Positions 40,774 to 50,165 of a DNA stretch of 64,000 nucleotides are shown here, one piece after another. The notes beneath the pieces were generated by a model that had not been told where the DNA came from, did not search any database, and worked only from the letters and a program-made list of their open reading frames with translations. How positions within the stretch are numbered: the first letter of the stretch is position 1; every line of letters begins with the position of its first letter. Made by a program: the position numbers and the translations under genes. Origin of the DNA: Aphelocoma coerulescens (Eukaryota > Chordata > Aves > Passeriformes > Corvidae); contig NC_091017.1 of NCBI RefSeq assembly GCF_041296385.1, positions 52,636,214 through 52,700,213 of the forward strand. Direction: 5' to 3'.

Positions 40774-43700
40774 CCACTTACCCATATGGATTAGGATCTG
40801 GACCTGTATGTGGATGTCCACTTACTGCCCATCTAGAAATTAATGAAACCTCCCCAAATATCCACAGAGTGAGGAACATGAGGCTGCCAAAAGCAATCCC
40901 TGATAAAAACCAATGAGGATGGGAAGCAGTCTGTCTAACCACATTACCAGTTTTGTTTGTTTCTTGTTTACTCTTGTCTCCACCTAGAATAAGAATAGAG
41001 ATACAGCTAAGCAAACTGTCAAATCCTATTAGCAAGAGTTTCTGATAACAATAAATAGCCAAAATCACAAATTTACCAGAATAAATTATATGCACAAAAG
41101 CTAATTTATCTGATTAGGATTGTGTTATCAGAAATTGATAACACAAAAAAAAATTAAAAATCTCTACTAACAATCCTAGGTCTGTAAAAAAAATATACTC
41201 ACCATAAGTGCACAAAATTACAACCTGCCCATCTGATTATTTTCATAATATTGGAATTTAAATATTTAAATCTGCTTTGAAAATCAGCAGAAAACTTACT
41301 AGAATTTGTTCAGAGGATTCTGTTGTCTGAAACTCTAAACTCTGATAAGAACAAAACCTGACACTTCCAAATAAGCCAGAAATAAACTCCTTCCTTCTCC
41401 TTTTTTCCATGTACTTTAGAACCTCTCTCATCTAAGGAGAAAGCAGCACCTTTAATTGCATAGGTATATCACTTTGTCACCCACAAACAAGACAGATTTC
41501 CTTCCTAATCTCCTGCAGCAGATTCCCTTTCTAAATTCTGGTGAATTTGTATCATGTAATGCAAACTTGCAAACAATATGCATTATGCTAATTTCTACCC
41601 ACTTACACACAGATAAGGTTTTATCTTTCAATTAATTCATCATGGTTATACTGAGAAGGAAGGAGATTCTGAGGATTTAACATGAGCTGCCTTACCTAAT
41701 CAACCCAACCTTGCTCTCTTCCTTGGCAATACCACCTCCACAGTTTAGCCTGTGCCAGCCCCCACTGCTGTGTACCCCATACAAACACTCCAAGAACTTG
41801 GGAAAATTTTAACCAGACAAGCTGTCCACTCTTCCAATTCTTTCTGTTTATTTTGACATATCAGCTGCTCCCCAGTTTCATCCTGTCTCCCCTTCTCTGT
41901 CAAAAGATATGCATTGGCAGAGAAACTCAAAGTGCAAACTGAATTAACATACTAACAAAAATACTATAGATGTTTCATGCTGGAAAGACAATAACCCATT
42001 CTGGTTTTATTGGTCTAGCTTATGCCTTTGTTTGTGCTACTGTCATATTATTGACACTGCAAGTAGGAAAAAGAGGCAGGTCTAGCTTATGCCTTTGTTT
42101 GTGTTACTGTCATATTATTGACACTGCAAGTAGGAAAAAGAGGCAGTTCCAGTACCAACTTACTACACCTTGTATGAATTGTAATACCAGTTCTGCCATG
42201 TTATGGGAAGATGGAAGTACCCCATGGCTTCTAAAGCCTGCAATGCTCATGCATCAGGTCAAAAACCAGACTGTGTTGGGGAAAATAATCAAAGAATGAA
42301 AACCCAGTGACACATAGCTGGGTATACTTTAGGTTCTTTTCATAACCACCATCTTTGCTGTAATATGCTTACCTGAATGAATTTGCTCCACTGCTGCTAC
42401 AAAACCAATTGTCAGTATGATAGTATTGGCAACTTGTGAGCTCCACACTGGATTAAGTGATGTATACCAGATACGAAGAACAAGGAGCATTATCTTGCCT
42501 AGCATGAAGCCCCATATCCTGATGAACCTGGAAGAATCAGTTTTTGAAATAGTGAGGCATTTGGGGAAAAAAATAAATCTTAACTTCTAGGGGACAAGAA
42601 AAAAAAAAGAAAACCGTTTTTAATATAAAGAAACATCAGTTAAGTTCCATCAGGATAAGAAAATACCTTTGTACACTGTTTCCAGACCACCATGTTACTG
42701 TTTGAACCAGCAATGAAGAAGAAACACCAGCAGCCAAGATGAGTAGTCTAATTGAAGCATTTGGTGCCTGGTATGATGCTAAGCTTCCTATAAAAAAATA
42801 CACACACACACCGGATGCTTTAAAGGGCAATACAGATCAGGTAGTAAGGATTTCCTGTACATTAGTCCAACCTTGTCTGTAATTTGAATGGCTATACCAT
42901 TCATCTGAAAACACATGACACTACACATTTTTAAACAAACCAAAGAAATGTAGGTATGCATAGAAACTGGGTATACATGACTTTATAGCAGTTATCATTT
43001 TCAAAGAAAAAATTATATGAAGGAACTATCCAACAATCCAAGTGATTGCCCTAATTTAAGTACTTACGGTGATCGATTCCACAAAGAGGATATATGGATA
43101 AAATATCTAAGCATACAGATAGTCCTCAATCATGCACTTAGACAACTCAAAAACCGTAAAGTTTTATGTACGGTGACTGCTCCTGTCTAAAAAGGATATG
43201 GCTTTTGCCACAGTGTACTTACTTTTATAAGTGGGCTGTGGCAAAAGCCATGTTCTTTATTAGACAGGAGCAGTCACCAAACATAGCACAGGGATTAGTA
43301 ATCAACTGCCTTAGCAGGGGTGAACAGGGCTTTCTCTGGCCCAGTATCTGGTCTCAGAGTGGTCACTACCAGCCTGTGCCATCTCATTACTGAAAACTGC
43401 CACTTTCCCAGTCACTGAAGTAGAGCATGCACACATCTCTTTGCCATTTCCCAGGGCACAATGACCTCACATTATCAGCAGTTTTAAACTCTGCTAACAG
43501 GCTTCCAATTCAAGCGACTATGGACCACATACATTCTCTTCTAATCTCAGTCAGTGTGGCAAATTCTGGCCCAGGACCAATGACCAACAGCAGAAGAAGC
43601 AACACTGTTATGCTACCAGCCATTTGTTAAGTAAGCATGAGTCAAACTTGAAGAGACATTAAGCAAGTAACGTCAGAAATGGAGCTGCAGATTCTGGCAA

Positions 43701-46700
43701 CACATGCTAGGAATCCTCCAACTGTTTACCTGCTCATTCTGCTCAGAGTAAAAGATGCAAAGCTTAGAGCCAAGATGATAAACAAGATCAATGTGAAGTG
43801 AAGGTGTACTTCTGTGGACTTCAACAGAAGTTGCATGTACAGTACAGGCAGATTTCTGTCCCTAAATTGTGCTGGCAATCCATAAACCTGCTTCTTCAAA
43901 TATTTCATCATGTGGGCTACCCTGATTAAAGCTAGCATGGGTTTGCCAAGTTAGAGCAGACACACCTTTTGTTGCTGGGCAAGTACACCCAAGACTTAAA
44001 TATATCTATCCAAACACCCAAACTTAACATATATTGTCTGAAGACACAGATGCAAATAGACTCTACTCAGGGTACTTTGTTATTGTTTGTTTGTTTGTTT
44101 CCAAATAGAACATAAAACCAAGTAGTATGAAAGGATACAGAAATTAGAAGTTGCAGGGAAAATAAAGCTTTCAGAAAAGGCAGAAAGAAACAGAACAGAA
44201 AAAAAAATTGTTTCACTCACAGAAGACTACTTTTATAATAGCCCCAAGCTGTTCTGTAATGTCTTGTCCATACCCATTGTCACAATACAAAAAAGCACCT
44301 GTTCTGCTGATATTTGAGTGATACTGAAAACACCTTTCCTATTGGGCATCAATCATACCAAATTAAAATTCTAGTTTCAGCTAAGCATGAGGAATTTTCA
44401 TATTATTTGATAGTGAAATTGAAGACTGAGTAGAATGGGGTGGAGCGTGCATGGGGTAGATCGTTCTGCCTGACAGTTCAACAGGTCCCATAGGAAGGCC
44501 ATGGCCTTTCTGAGAAGGAAAACAGATCAAAAAGAGAATGAATAAGAGTGTCTCAGTATGAAGGAGGAAAAAAGCAGGAAGAATTGAGAAATAGCAGAAT
44601 CAGTATGATGGGACAGAACTAACATAAAAGACCGTCACTGCTCTTTATTTAGCAGAACAAAAATTACACACTCTTAAGGGATTTCCATTGCTTTTGAGAA
44701 AGTGAACTAATAAACACAGAAAGGTGATCTGAAGAACTAATCTTAAATAAACATGGCAAACTTTGTGTTATTGTCACATCTGAAGGAAGGTAAGGTGCCA
44801 TTTTAAATGCTCACACTCACAGTTTCTAAACTAGAAGATATTGGAGAAAGCAAAAACACTGAGCACTGCTGCAGGAAGGTGAAGATTCTGCTCACTGAGA
44901 AGCTTATTACAAAACAACAAAAAAAGCATTGGGATGGATATAATGGGAAGAATAGGAAAAGTAAAGAACATGGTAAGACTATGCTTCATCAAAATCAATG
45001 ACAAACAAACTATGCTCAGTTCTAGTGTTTTTCTAGAGATAAAGAAAAAGAATTCTTTTTTTAAAAACTACACAGGGAAAGTAAATAAGATGATCTTACT
45101 CCATCTTCTAACAGTAAAAAACTATCAGAAAAGTGATTATCTGACTATCATCTTTTATTAACAAATGAGAAGCCAGGAAATGCTGCTTCTAAAACACATC
45201 ACTCAGCAGCAGCATTTTCACCTCTACACAGGATGGAGACCCTTGTCTCCTGCTAGTTCATCCAGTGTGGCAAACTCTTCAGCAGTAACTTACTTCTGAA
45301 CGTGGCTGTAACTGCCAAACCTTCCCCCAAAAAACTTTCAAAAAATCAACAAGAGCTAAGATTTGCACCAGTTAGCTGAAGACCAAAGACGGAATCCCAG
45401 CAAGACTATGTTTAAGGAGGAGCCTGTGGAATGGGTAATGGGGCATCTTTTTCCTAAGAGCAAACTTTCTTCCTGTGCAACTGACCATATAAGGGTTATT
45501 TCATATTTAGAATGAGCCTATAACCCCATCATTATGCTACAGAAAAGTAGATAGATTCAATTTTAAAAATACATTCCTAGAAGGAAAAGACTGCCTCAGA
45601 AACTGAAAAAGGATGTTTCACTCACAGAAGACTAATTTTATAATAGCCCCAAGCTGTTCTGTAATGTCTCGTCCATACCCATTGTCACAACAAAAAAACC
45701 CACCTGTTCCGCTGGTATTTGAGTGATACTGGAAACACCTTTCCTATTGGGTGTCACTCATACTAAATTAAAAGCGCCTAGAAATAAAAGTGAAATGAGA
45801 TTTTTCTGTATTTATGCAATACAACTGCTGCAAAAAGTACTTCTCTGATTATAGCTAAAAGCTTGAGAGGATAAAAAAGAAACCAATAAAACATGAGTAT
45901 GGGGAGAGCAAGAACTTCTTACTCCTGTCTCTTTTTGTAATCACCTGAATTTTAAGGCAATTTGGACTGTTGGTTCTTACAGATTGATACCAAAATGGAA
46001 TCTATAACTCACTGCAGTACATACTTACCAACCATAGTCAATCTCAGAACGGCTAGGACATACTTATTGTTAGCCAACCTCCAAAAAGGGCCTATTGTCA
46101 AGAATACTGGAGAAAAGAAGGCAACAGCAAAAACTTCTAGGCCCGTGAGTGCCAGTGTCTGAAGGGGGAAGTAGTAGATCATTGGTGGCAGTGCATGGTA
46201 AAGAGACCAAGAAATGTAGCCTAAAAAAAAAAAACACAAACCAAAAAAAGAAAACCCCGTCATGTATTTTCAGCAGCAAGATTTCTTGGAGATTACTTTA
46301 AAAGTACCATTTTATACTTCTGCATATAGACTATCAAATGTATTTGAAAGTAGTTCAAGCAACAACAGTCACTTTCAGTGAAGAAATATTTGGTTATTTT
46401 GAGTTAAACAAACACATTTTCCGAGGAAATAGAATGATGAGAATAAAACAGCTCTTCCCCCATACTCAGTTCTTTGATCCTCAGTGAAGTGCTCAACTTC
46501 GGAAAGGATTAGTGTTCAGAAGGCTGGCTAAATAAGCACTCCACCCACACTCTCAAGGCTCCTCAAAGGCAGACTGGTGGCTAAAGGAATTATTCTAGTA
46601 AATCGGTGTGGTGTTCTCCCCTGGAGACACCTTATCCAGGCACACCAGCACAGCGCTGTGAGTTTCCGTGCTTTGCAGGAGATGCACCAAGCGGGCGATA

Positions 46701-47113
46701 CCGCGGCTGCTGGGTCTGGCGACCACCCTCGGCGCCCTGCCTTGAGCAGGGCAGCACAGCACCGGCTCTGCAACACCTGCACAAACACTTGGCCGGGAGC
46801 AGCAATAAATTCTAGGCTGATCCAAGAAACAAAAGGCATTCCAGCGCTAGAGGAAAAAAAGAGCCCAAAGAAGCACACTCAGATGTGAGCACTATTTACT
46901 CATTGCAGAGGGGAGCCGTTCGGCGGCGACACGCCTGGCCGTACGGTGAGCCCCGCGACACCCTGCCGGGGCCGCCCTGCCACGGCCGGTCCCGGCTGAG
47001 CCCCGCGGGCGCCCTTCACCGCGGCCCCTCGCCCCCAGCAGCCCCGTCGGGCGGCACCGCCGCCACCTACCCAGGAGACTCTCCGAGAGAACGGCCTTCC
47101 ACAGCGGAAACAT
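21264..47113 (-). CDS. CWH43: CWH43, complete gene (16 coding exons, 701 aa)
   Basis: CWH43 (PGAP2-interacting, C-terminal nuclease-like domain) acts in the ER/Golgi membrane in lipid remodelling of GPI anchors; the yeast homologue is needed for ceramide-type remodelling. Sixteen exons join in phase to 2,106 nt including stop, 701 residues, against about 699 in human (recalled). Residues 1 to about 420 (exons 1-9) are mostly hydrophobic multi-pass membrane segments related to PGAP2/FRAG1, with a hydrophilic loop at about 171-190. Residues about 430-700 resemble the endonuclease/exonuclease/phosphatase fold: [22 protein letters not shown] (catalytic-type Glu), [36 protein letters not shown] and STDRDRW. 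The start is the only in-frame ATG near the 5' end (47113, G at -3), inside a CpG island. The gene is divergent from OCIAD2. All splice sites are GT-AG; the exon 7 and 12 donors are weak. No frameshift or premature stop was seen. Confidence 0.97.
21352..24053 (-). other. CWH43 introns 14-15 (exon 15 lies between)
   Basis: AT-rich intronic DNA on both sides of exon 15. No repeat or second gene is recognised. Confidence 0.7.
22858..23013 (-). CDS. CWH43: CWH43 exon 15 (residues 621-673)
   Basis: Encodes [25 protein letters not shown] and [10 protein letters not shown]; donor GTCAGT. Phase 2 at both ends. Confidence 0.96.
24054..24115 (-). CDS. CWH43: CWH43 exon 14 (residues 601-621)
   Basis: Short 62-nt exon encoding [20 protein letters not shown]; acceptor TTCTAG, donor GTATGT. 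The [11 protein letters not shown] block is strongly conserved. Confidence 0.95.
24325..24590 (-). mobile_element. CR1 LINE 3'-end fragment (minus), CWH43 intron 12-13 region
   Basis: Starts with AGAATCACAGAATTAGAGGC, the reverse complement of the CR1 terminal repeat, followed by GGTCACC, TCAGGGCC, TATCTCCAAGGATGAAG and ACAACTTCACC in CR1 order. Lies in the intron between exons 13 and 14, in the same orientation as CWH43. Confidence 0.75.
24716..24860 (-). CDS. CWH43: CWH43 exon 13 (residues 552-600)
   Basis: Acceptor TTTCAG, then [20 protein letters not shown] and [16 protein letters not shown]; donor GTAATA. Ends in phase 0. The GYITS stretch takes the place of the GDFN-type motif of other EEP enzymes (inference). 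Confidence 0.95.
24861..27120 (-). other. CWH43 intron 12
   Basis: A 2.3-kb AT-rich intron without recognisable repeats or exons. Confidence 0.7.
27121..27270 (-). CDS. CWH43: CWH43 exon 12 (residues 502-552)
   Basis: Encodes [40 protein letters not shown] and [10 protein letters not shown]. The donor GTGTGT is weak, placed by family alignment and phase. Confidence 0.93.
28445..28580 (-). CDS. CWH43: CWH43 exon 11 (residues 457-502)
   Basis: Acceptor TTTTAG, then [20 protein letters not shown] and [16 protein letters not shown]; donor GTGAGT. Carries the Glu of the IIESD motif, the candidate metal ligand. Confidence 0.95.
28581..31292 (-). other. CWH43 intron 10
   Basis: A 2.7-kb intron. 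Its middle (about 28.67-29.9 kb and 30.25-30.75 kb) is less AT-rich than its surroundings and could be old repeat, but I cannot assign a family. Confidence 0.6.
31293..31398 (-). CDS. CWH43: CWH43 exon 10 (residues 422-457)
   Basis: Encodes [20 protein letters not shown] and [15 protein letters not shown]; donor GTAACT. Start of the C-terminal EEP-like domain. Confidence 0.96.
31931..32045 (-). mobile_element. Short decayed CR1 fragment (minus)
   Basis: ATAGAACCATAGAATTACTT, then AAACCTC and GTCAGGCTGCTAACAGCATT and TTGTCCAGTTTGAATA in the order of a reverse-complemented CR1 3' end. Strongly diverged. Confidence 0.5.
32333..32412 (-). CDS. CWH43: CWH43 exon 9 (residues 395-421)
   Basis: Acceptor TTCAAG, then [20 protein letters not shown] and KKLGQG; donor GTGAGT, ending in phase 0. 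It forms the last membrane helix before the nuclease-like domain. Confidence 0.92.
32413..35256 (-). other. CWH43 intron 8
   Basis: A 2.8-kb intron with an LTR-type 3' end at about 34.44-34.64 kb. The adjoining 34.68-35.06 kb segment is relatively GC-rich and unassigned. Confidence 0.65.
34440..34641 (+). mobile_element. Avian LTR-type fragment
   Basis: A TATA-like GTTATAAATATGG at about 34.46 kb, GCATATTAGGGAGCTACCCC, a polyadenylation word AATAAA at 34579 and a terminal segment TTTGTCCATCTCAGTTGGGT. This is the R-U5 layout of an avian ERV solo LTR. No viral gene is visible and the 5' boundary is not defined. It is antisense to CWH43. Confidence 0.55.
35257..35382 (-). CDS. CWH43: CWH43 exon 8 (residues 353-395)
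   Basis: Acceptor TTACAG, then [20 protein letters not shown] and [12 protein letters not shown]; donor GTAAGT. The GPKK motif is conserved in the family. Confidence 0.95.
35383..38127 (-). other. CWH43 intron 7
   Basis: A 2.7-kb AT-rich intron. Nothing recognised. Confidence 0.7.
38128..38382 (-). CDS. CWH43: CWH43 exon 7 (residues 268-353)
   Basis: The largest exon (255 nt). It encodes [20 protein letters not shown], then [30 protein letters not shown] and SSHLLLG. The donor GTACAT is weak, but the next exon continues in frame. Confidence 0.95.
38383..39691 (-). other. CWH43 intron 6
   Basis: A 1.3-kb intron holding one CR1 terminus (39367-39480). Confidence 0.7.
39367..39480 (-). mobile_element. 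CR1 3'-end fragment (minus)
   Basis: TAGAATCACTAAGGTTGGAA followed by AAGACCTCTCAGATCATCAA and GTCCAACTGTTATAC is the reverse complement of a CR1 terminus. Only the terminus is present, a typical severe 5' truncation. Confidence 0.8.
39692..39780 (-). CDS. CWH43: CWH43 exon 6 (residues 238-268)
   Basis: TTTTAG acceptor, then [20 protein letters not shown] and a hydrophobic end; donor GTAGGT. Phase 2 to phase 1. It forms one membrane helix. Confidence 0.92.
40708..40773. repeat. (AGT)4(AAT)18 microsatellite
   Basis: Four AGT units (40708-40719) followed by 18 perfect AAT units (40720-40773). On the transcribed CWH43 strand this is (ATT)18 and begins eight bases after the exon 5 boundary. Confidence 0.97.
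40782..40983 (-). CDS. CWH43: CWH43 exon 5 (residues 171-238)
   Basis: Encodes a hydrophilic loop ([13 protein letters not shown]) and then [20 protein letters not shown] followed by [12 protein letters not shown], a strongly conserved signature. Its donor GTAAGTGG is followed directly by an ATT-repeat tract. Confidence 0.96.
40984..42372 (-). other. CWH43 intron 4
   Basis: A 1.4-kb intron containing a 67-bp tandem duplication near its 5' (right) end. Confidence 0.75.
42012..42145. repeat. 67-bp tandem duplication
   Basis: Two adjacent copies (42012-42078 and 42079-42145), each starting GGTCTAGCTTATGCC, differing at one base that I can see (GTGCTAC versus GTGTTAC). The near identity implies a recent event. 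Confidence 0.95.
42373..42527 (-). CDS. CWH43: CWH43 exon 4 (residues 119-171)
   Basis: Acceptor TTCCAG, then [20 protein letters not shown] and [11 protein letters not shown]; donor GTAAGC. The 155-nt exon has no simple open-frame hallmark beyond the family match, but phase and sequence fit. Confidence 0.94.
42667..42787 (-). CDS. CWH43: CWH43 exon 3 (residues 79-119)
   Basis: ATAG acceptor, then [20 protein letters not shown] and [11 protein letters not shown]; donor GTATTT. Starts in phase 1, ends in phase 2. Matches the conserved QAPNA and WWSG motifs of vertebrate CWH43. Confidence 0.96.
43172..43278. repeat. Long inverted repeat (hairpin)
   Basis: Left arm 43172-43213 and right arm 43236-43278 are reverse complements over about 42 bp, with perfect outer (18 bp, starting GGTGACTGCTCC) and inner (16 bp, ATGGCTTTTGCCACAG) blocks and a bulged middle of 8-9 bases. 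The loop is 22 bases and itself contains ACTTA/TAAGT. No target-site duplication was established. Confidence 0.93.
44209..44368. repeat. 160-bp duplicated module, copy A
   Basis: Begins TGTTTCACTCACAGAAGACT and ends AAATTAAAA. Its partner at 45614-45773 has the same length and about 90 percent identity by eye. On the minus strand both copies keep a 41-codon open stretch ending in the same stop. Confidence 0.93.
45614..45773. repeat. 160-bp duplicated module, copy B
   Basis: Direct repeat of copy A, 1,405 bp away start to start, both inside CWH43 intron 2. Family unknown; it could be two insertions of one repeat or a local duplication. Confidence 0.93.
46029..46220 (-). CDS. CWH43: CWH43 exon 2 (residues 15-79)
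   Basis: Long T-tract acceptor, then [20 protein letters not shown] and [14 protein letters not shown]; donor GTAAGT. Phase 1 at both ends. Contains the first clear membrane segments. Confidence 0.96.
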
Positions 47114-47320
47114 CGCCCCCGGCGCTGCCCGGCTGTGCAGGGGCTGCGTCCCTCTCACCGGGAGCCGAGTCCCGAGTGCCCGGGAGGGCGCGGCTCCGCC
47201 GCCCGTCCCGCCTCACAGAGCCGCGTCCCCGCGGCGGGGGCGGGCAGCCCGCTCGGCCGGACCGTGTTCTTCACAGCCCCGCCGCGCGAAGCGGCCAGGA
47301 GATCTCGCCCCTCCATTTAT
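46590..47320 (-). promoter_or_regulatory. CWH43 CpG-island promoter
   Basis: GC- and CpG-rich block around the CWH43 start codon (47113), densest at 46.9-47.3 kb. No TATA box is apparent. Long frames here on both strands are composition artefacts. Confidence 0.85.
47071..47113 (-). CDS. CWH43: CWH43 exon 1 (residues 1-15)
   Basis: Encodes [14 protein letters not shown] plus the first base of Gly15, then donor GTAGGT. Upstream in frame there is no ATG (a GTG opens the frame at 47158), which fixes the start. Confidence 0.93.
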
Positions 47321-49689
47321 GTGTCAGCAAAGGAGCATTTGTCCCCTGAACAGTCACACCAGCAAGAAAAATAAAAGCAAAATGTTGTCATCGCACAAGC
47401 TGGCGGGGAAAAGAGGAGCTAACCCACTTGGCAGCTTGTATAAACACATGGTTGGTTACGCGGAGTTCGGGGATGTGCGAAATAGTACTGTGCTCACCTT
47501 TGTGAAATGTGAGTTGTTTTATAGCAGAGTTAAAGACAATGCTGTCTACAAAAAGCACCAAAAGAAGTATTTCGTTTGCTGAGATTACTGCGTAACTACC
47601 TTTGTTAATTTTAGAAGAAATCATGAGTTAAATCGACCCAGCCATGATCACAGCTGCCAAGTTCTGGCAAAAAGATTGCATAAGCAAAATCTGAATTTTA
47701 GAATATTTTTTTGGGTATAAAAAGTAGAATTGTAAATATGAACTAAGAACTAAGAAGTCCTTCTGCTGTTGGAATATATCATCATATTAAGTTTTATTAA
47801 TCTTCATACAGCATTCTATGGAACTGCCATCTGTATCTTCTCATTTGTGTTAAAACTACTGTCCCATTCCAAATAAATCGTATGGTATGCATTTTCTTTC
47901 CCCCGTTTGTGAAACTCTAAATCCATAGGAGTAAATTATAAACACCTGACATCAATATGACCCGTTATTAGCAATAAAGTCAGGTCTAGACATTTGAGAG
48001 GACAGGGTACTTAACTAAATGTTGCCCCAGTAGTCTCAAAGTCAAGTGATTCATTTACCCTGCAGTATGATGGGGTTCGGCTAGCTACAAAAACTTTGTT
48101 GAATTTTGGCTGCTATTTGAAAACGTGTTTTAAAAATTTGAAAGGTGTTTTAAATGTCCACAAAAGAATTCAAGTATTTCGATGGAAAAGTTGACCTCAC
48201 TAGGGAAGGAAGAATGAGACCCACAGATTTAATGAGCTTCTCTGTTTTCTCCAAGTTCCATGTCATTAAAGGCATCTTTTTCTTCATTAAAGAATATTCA
48301 TACCAGAATAGTCACCAAGTTCACTTATCATTGGTTCAGGATTGTGTAAGTGATGACACCATTTCATCTTGCTGTGCTGTGATGCAAATGGAACTTGGAA
48401 GATGAGATCCTTGGCCAGAATAAACCCAGAACTGCTGCTTTTGGAGCTGCATGGCAGGAGCGTAAGGCTCACAGCATGTATTCAGCCAATAAAGATTTGA
48501 AAAAATTTTGCAACACCTTTTGTAATTACAGTATCTTGCTTCATGGTTCAGAGGTGGAGTTCCAGTAAAACTAGACATGACTGGAATAGTAAACCTGATA
48601 CGCTTGTGTGGCTTCCATTAAACTCATCATACAATGAAAATAATGCAAATCCTGACAAATTTAGCAGTTGTATTCTGGGTACTCTCTCTGAGATTCTTAG
48701 TAACTATTAAGTTTGGTTTCACATGTCACAAAGTTACATTCCAGTGCTCTCCATAGGGCACTATATATATGTATAAGCATCAGAGCAAAAGAGGAGAGAG
48801 TTTTCAGGTGTAATGTCTTAAATACAAAAGCCAATGCTTGCAAGGTGCTTAGTTACACATGTATGTGTAGCAATGACTTTCACTATATTTTTTTTATCCC
48901 TGGAGTGCCATATGCGCACCTGATAAAAAATAAAGCAAAACCATTTGATCTTTACAGGAATACAATGATGGCAAACCAGCAAAGTCAAGAGAACATACTA
49001 CAGTAGGAGTTTCCACTCACAGAACAAGGAGCATTTTCATTTTAGAATAGTATTTAATACACCCCTACCCTAAAACAGACATAAAAAATTATCTGAATTT
49101 AACAGCCCCATAAATACATTGGTTGACAGGAGTAAACTTTTATAAAGCTAGTGATTGTAAAAAACAATGCTTTATTTGGGTTCAAACTATAATACAAGCA
49201 TGTTTTGAAACCTGAGTAAACACATGGAATTTAAAACAACTTTCAGACCACTGAGAGAAGTTGTCCTTGCATATTTCCCAGTAGAGATGTGATTGAATGG
49301 GCATGATGAAGAAGCAGAAGAAAGTGCCAGAGAAATGGGGGGGAAAAGCATGAACATATGAGCCCAGATTAGATTAAAACTGCAACTCTGGAAAAAAGCA
49401 AGAGTGGGTGAGTTTACAGTTAGGCACCTGTCACAGTCTCAGTGGAAACACAGACATGCAGGTCTCTGCAAACATTTTATTGGGTTCTTCACACTGACCA
49501 GAGGAAATCCTATATCTTGAATATCTCATAATTGCCAGCTACTCATTTCTACTAAAAGATAATCCAGACAAGTATAAAATAGAAGTACATCCAAGAATCA
49601 GCCAAGACACAGAAAACTTACATGATTTCTTGCAAGTAGTGAGGACAGTTTAATGTTTTACTCAGAAGTATGTTGACTGCTTCCTGTGG

Positions 49690-50165
49690 AAACCATGTTT
49701 TTACTAGAAAATGGACATATCGTGAACCAGCCATAAAAGAGAAGAACCAGAGCGCATAAGACAAAAGGTCTTAAGCATCTATACAGGGGGAAAAGTCCAT
49801 GGAAGGTTGTGAGAAAGGAACAAGCAGCATTGGGGAGGATGTGAACAAGGAACAAGCAAAGGAAGAAAAGGATAAGAAAATGCAAACTGAAGGACAGTTG
49901 TGACATACACGACGGATGATGTGACACACATACAAGAGCCAATCATAAAGCATAAAGTAGCATGAGAAAATAGGCCTTGACCAATAATAATTATGCATGA
50001 TTGCATGTAGGGAAAGCAAGAATTGTATATTAGGGACAGTAGTTCATCAATAAAATGGCTTCTGCCTGATTCACATTGAATCGTGTAGAGTCCATTGTTT
50101 TTCTCCGCAGTTTCCTGCTGTGACTTTTCATGTCTTTTCATTCGCCCTTAACTCCTACTCCCATC
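49690..50165 (+). mobile_element. Avian ERV-type solo LTR (putative)
   Basis: A CCAATAATAATTATGCATGA segment, a TATA-like TGTATATTAGG at about 50.03 kb, polyadenylation word AATAAA at 50049 and a U5-like TTTCTCCGCAGTTTCCTGCT give the U3-R-U5 order of an ALV-like avian LTR. The 5' end is uncertain. No viral coding sequence flanks it. Confidence 0.55.

Larger units (their letters stand above)
42788..46028 (-). other. CWH43 intron 2
   Basis: A 3.2-kb intron with a 107-bp hairpin (43172-43278), two copies of a 160-bp module (44209-44368 and 45614-45773) and a short (GTTT)4 run at about 44.09 kb. Confidence 0.75.

Noticed and set aside
40601..40843. 80-codon frame with a poly-isoleucine run
   Set aside because: The isoleucine run is just the AAT microsatellite translated; the real coding sequence is CWH43 exon 5 on the other strand.
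46885..47349. 154-codon frame on the plus strand at the CWH43 island
   Set aside because: Composition artefact antisense to CWH43 exon 1.
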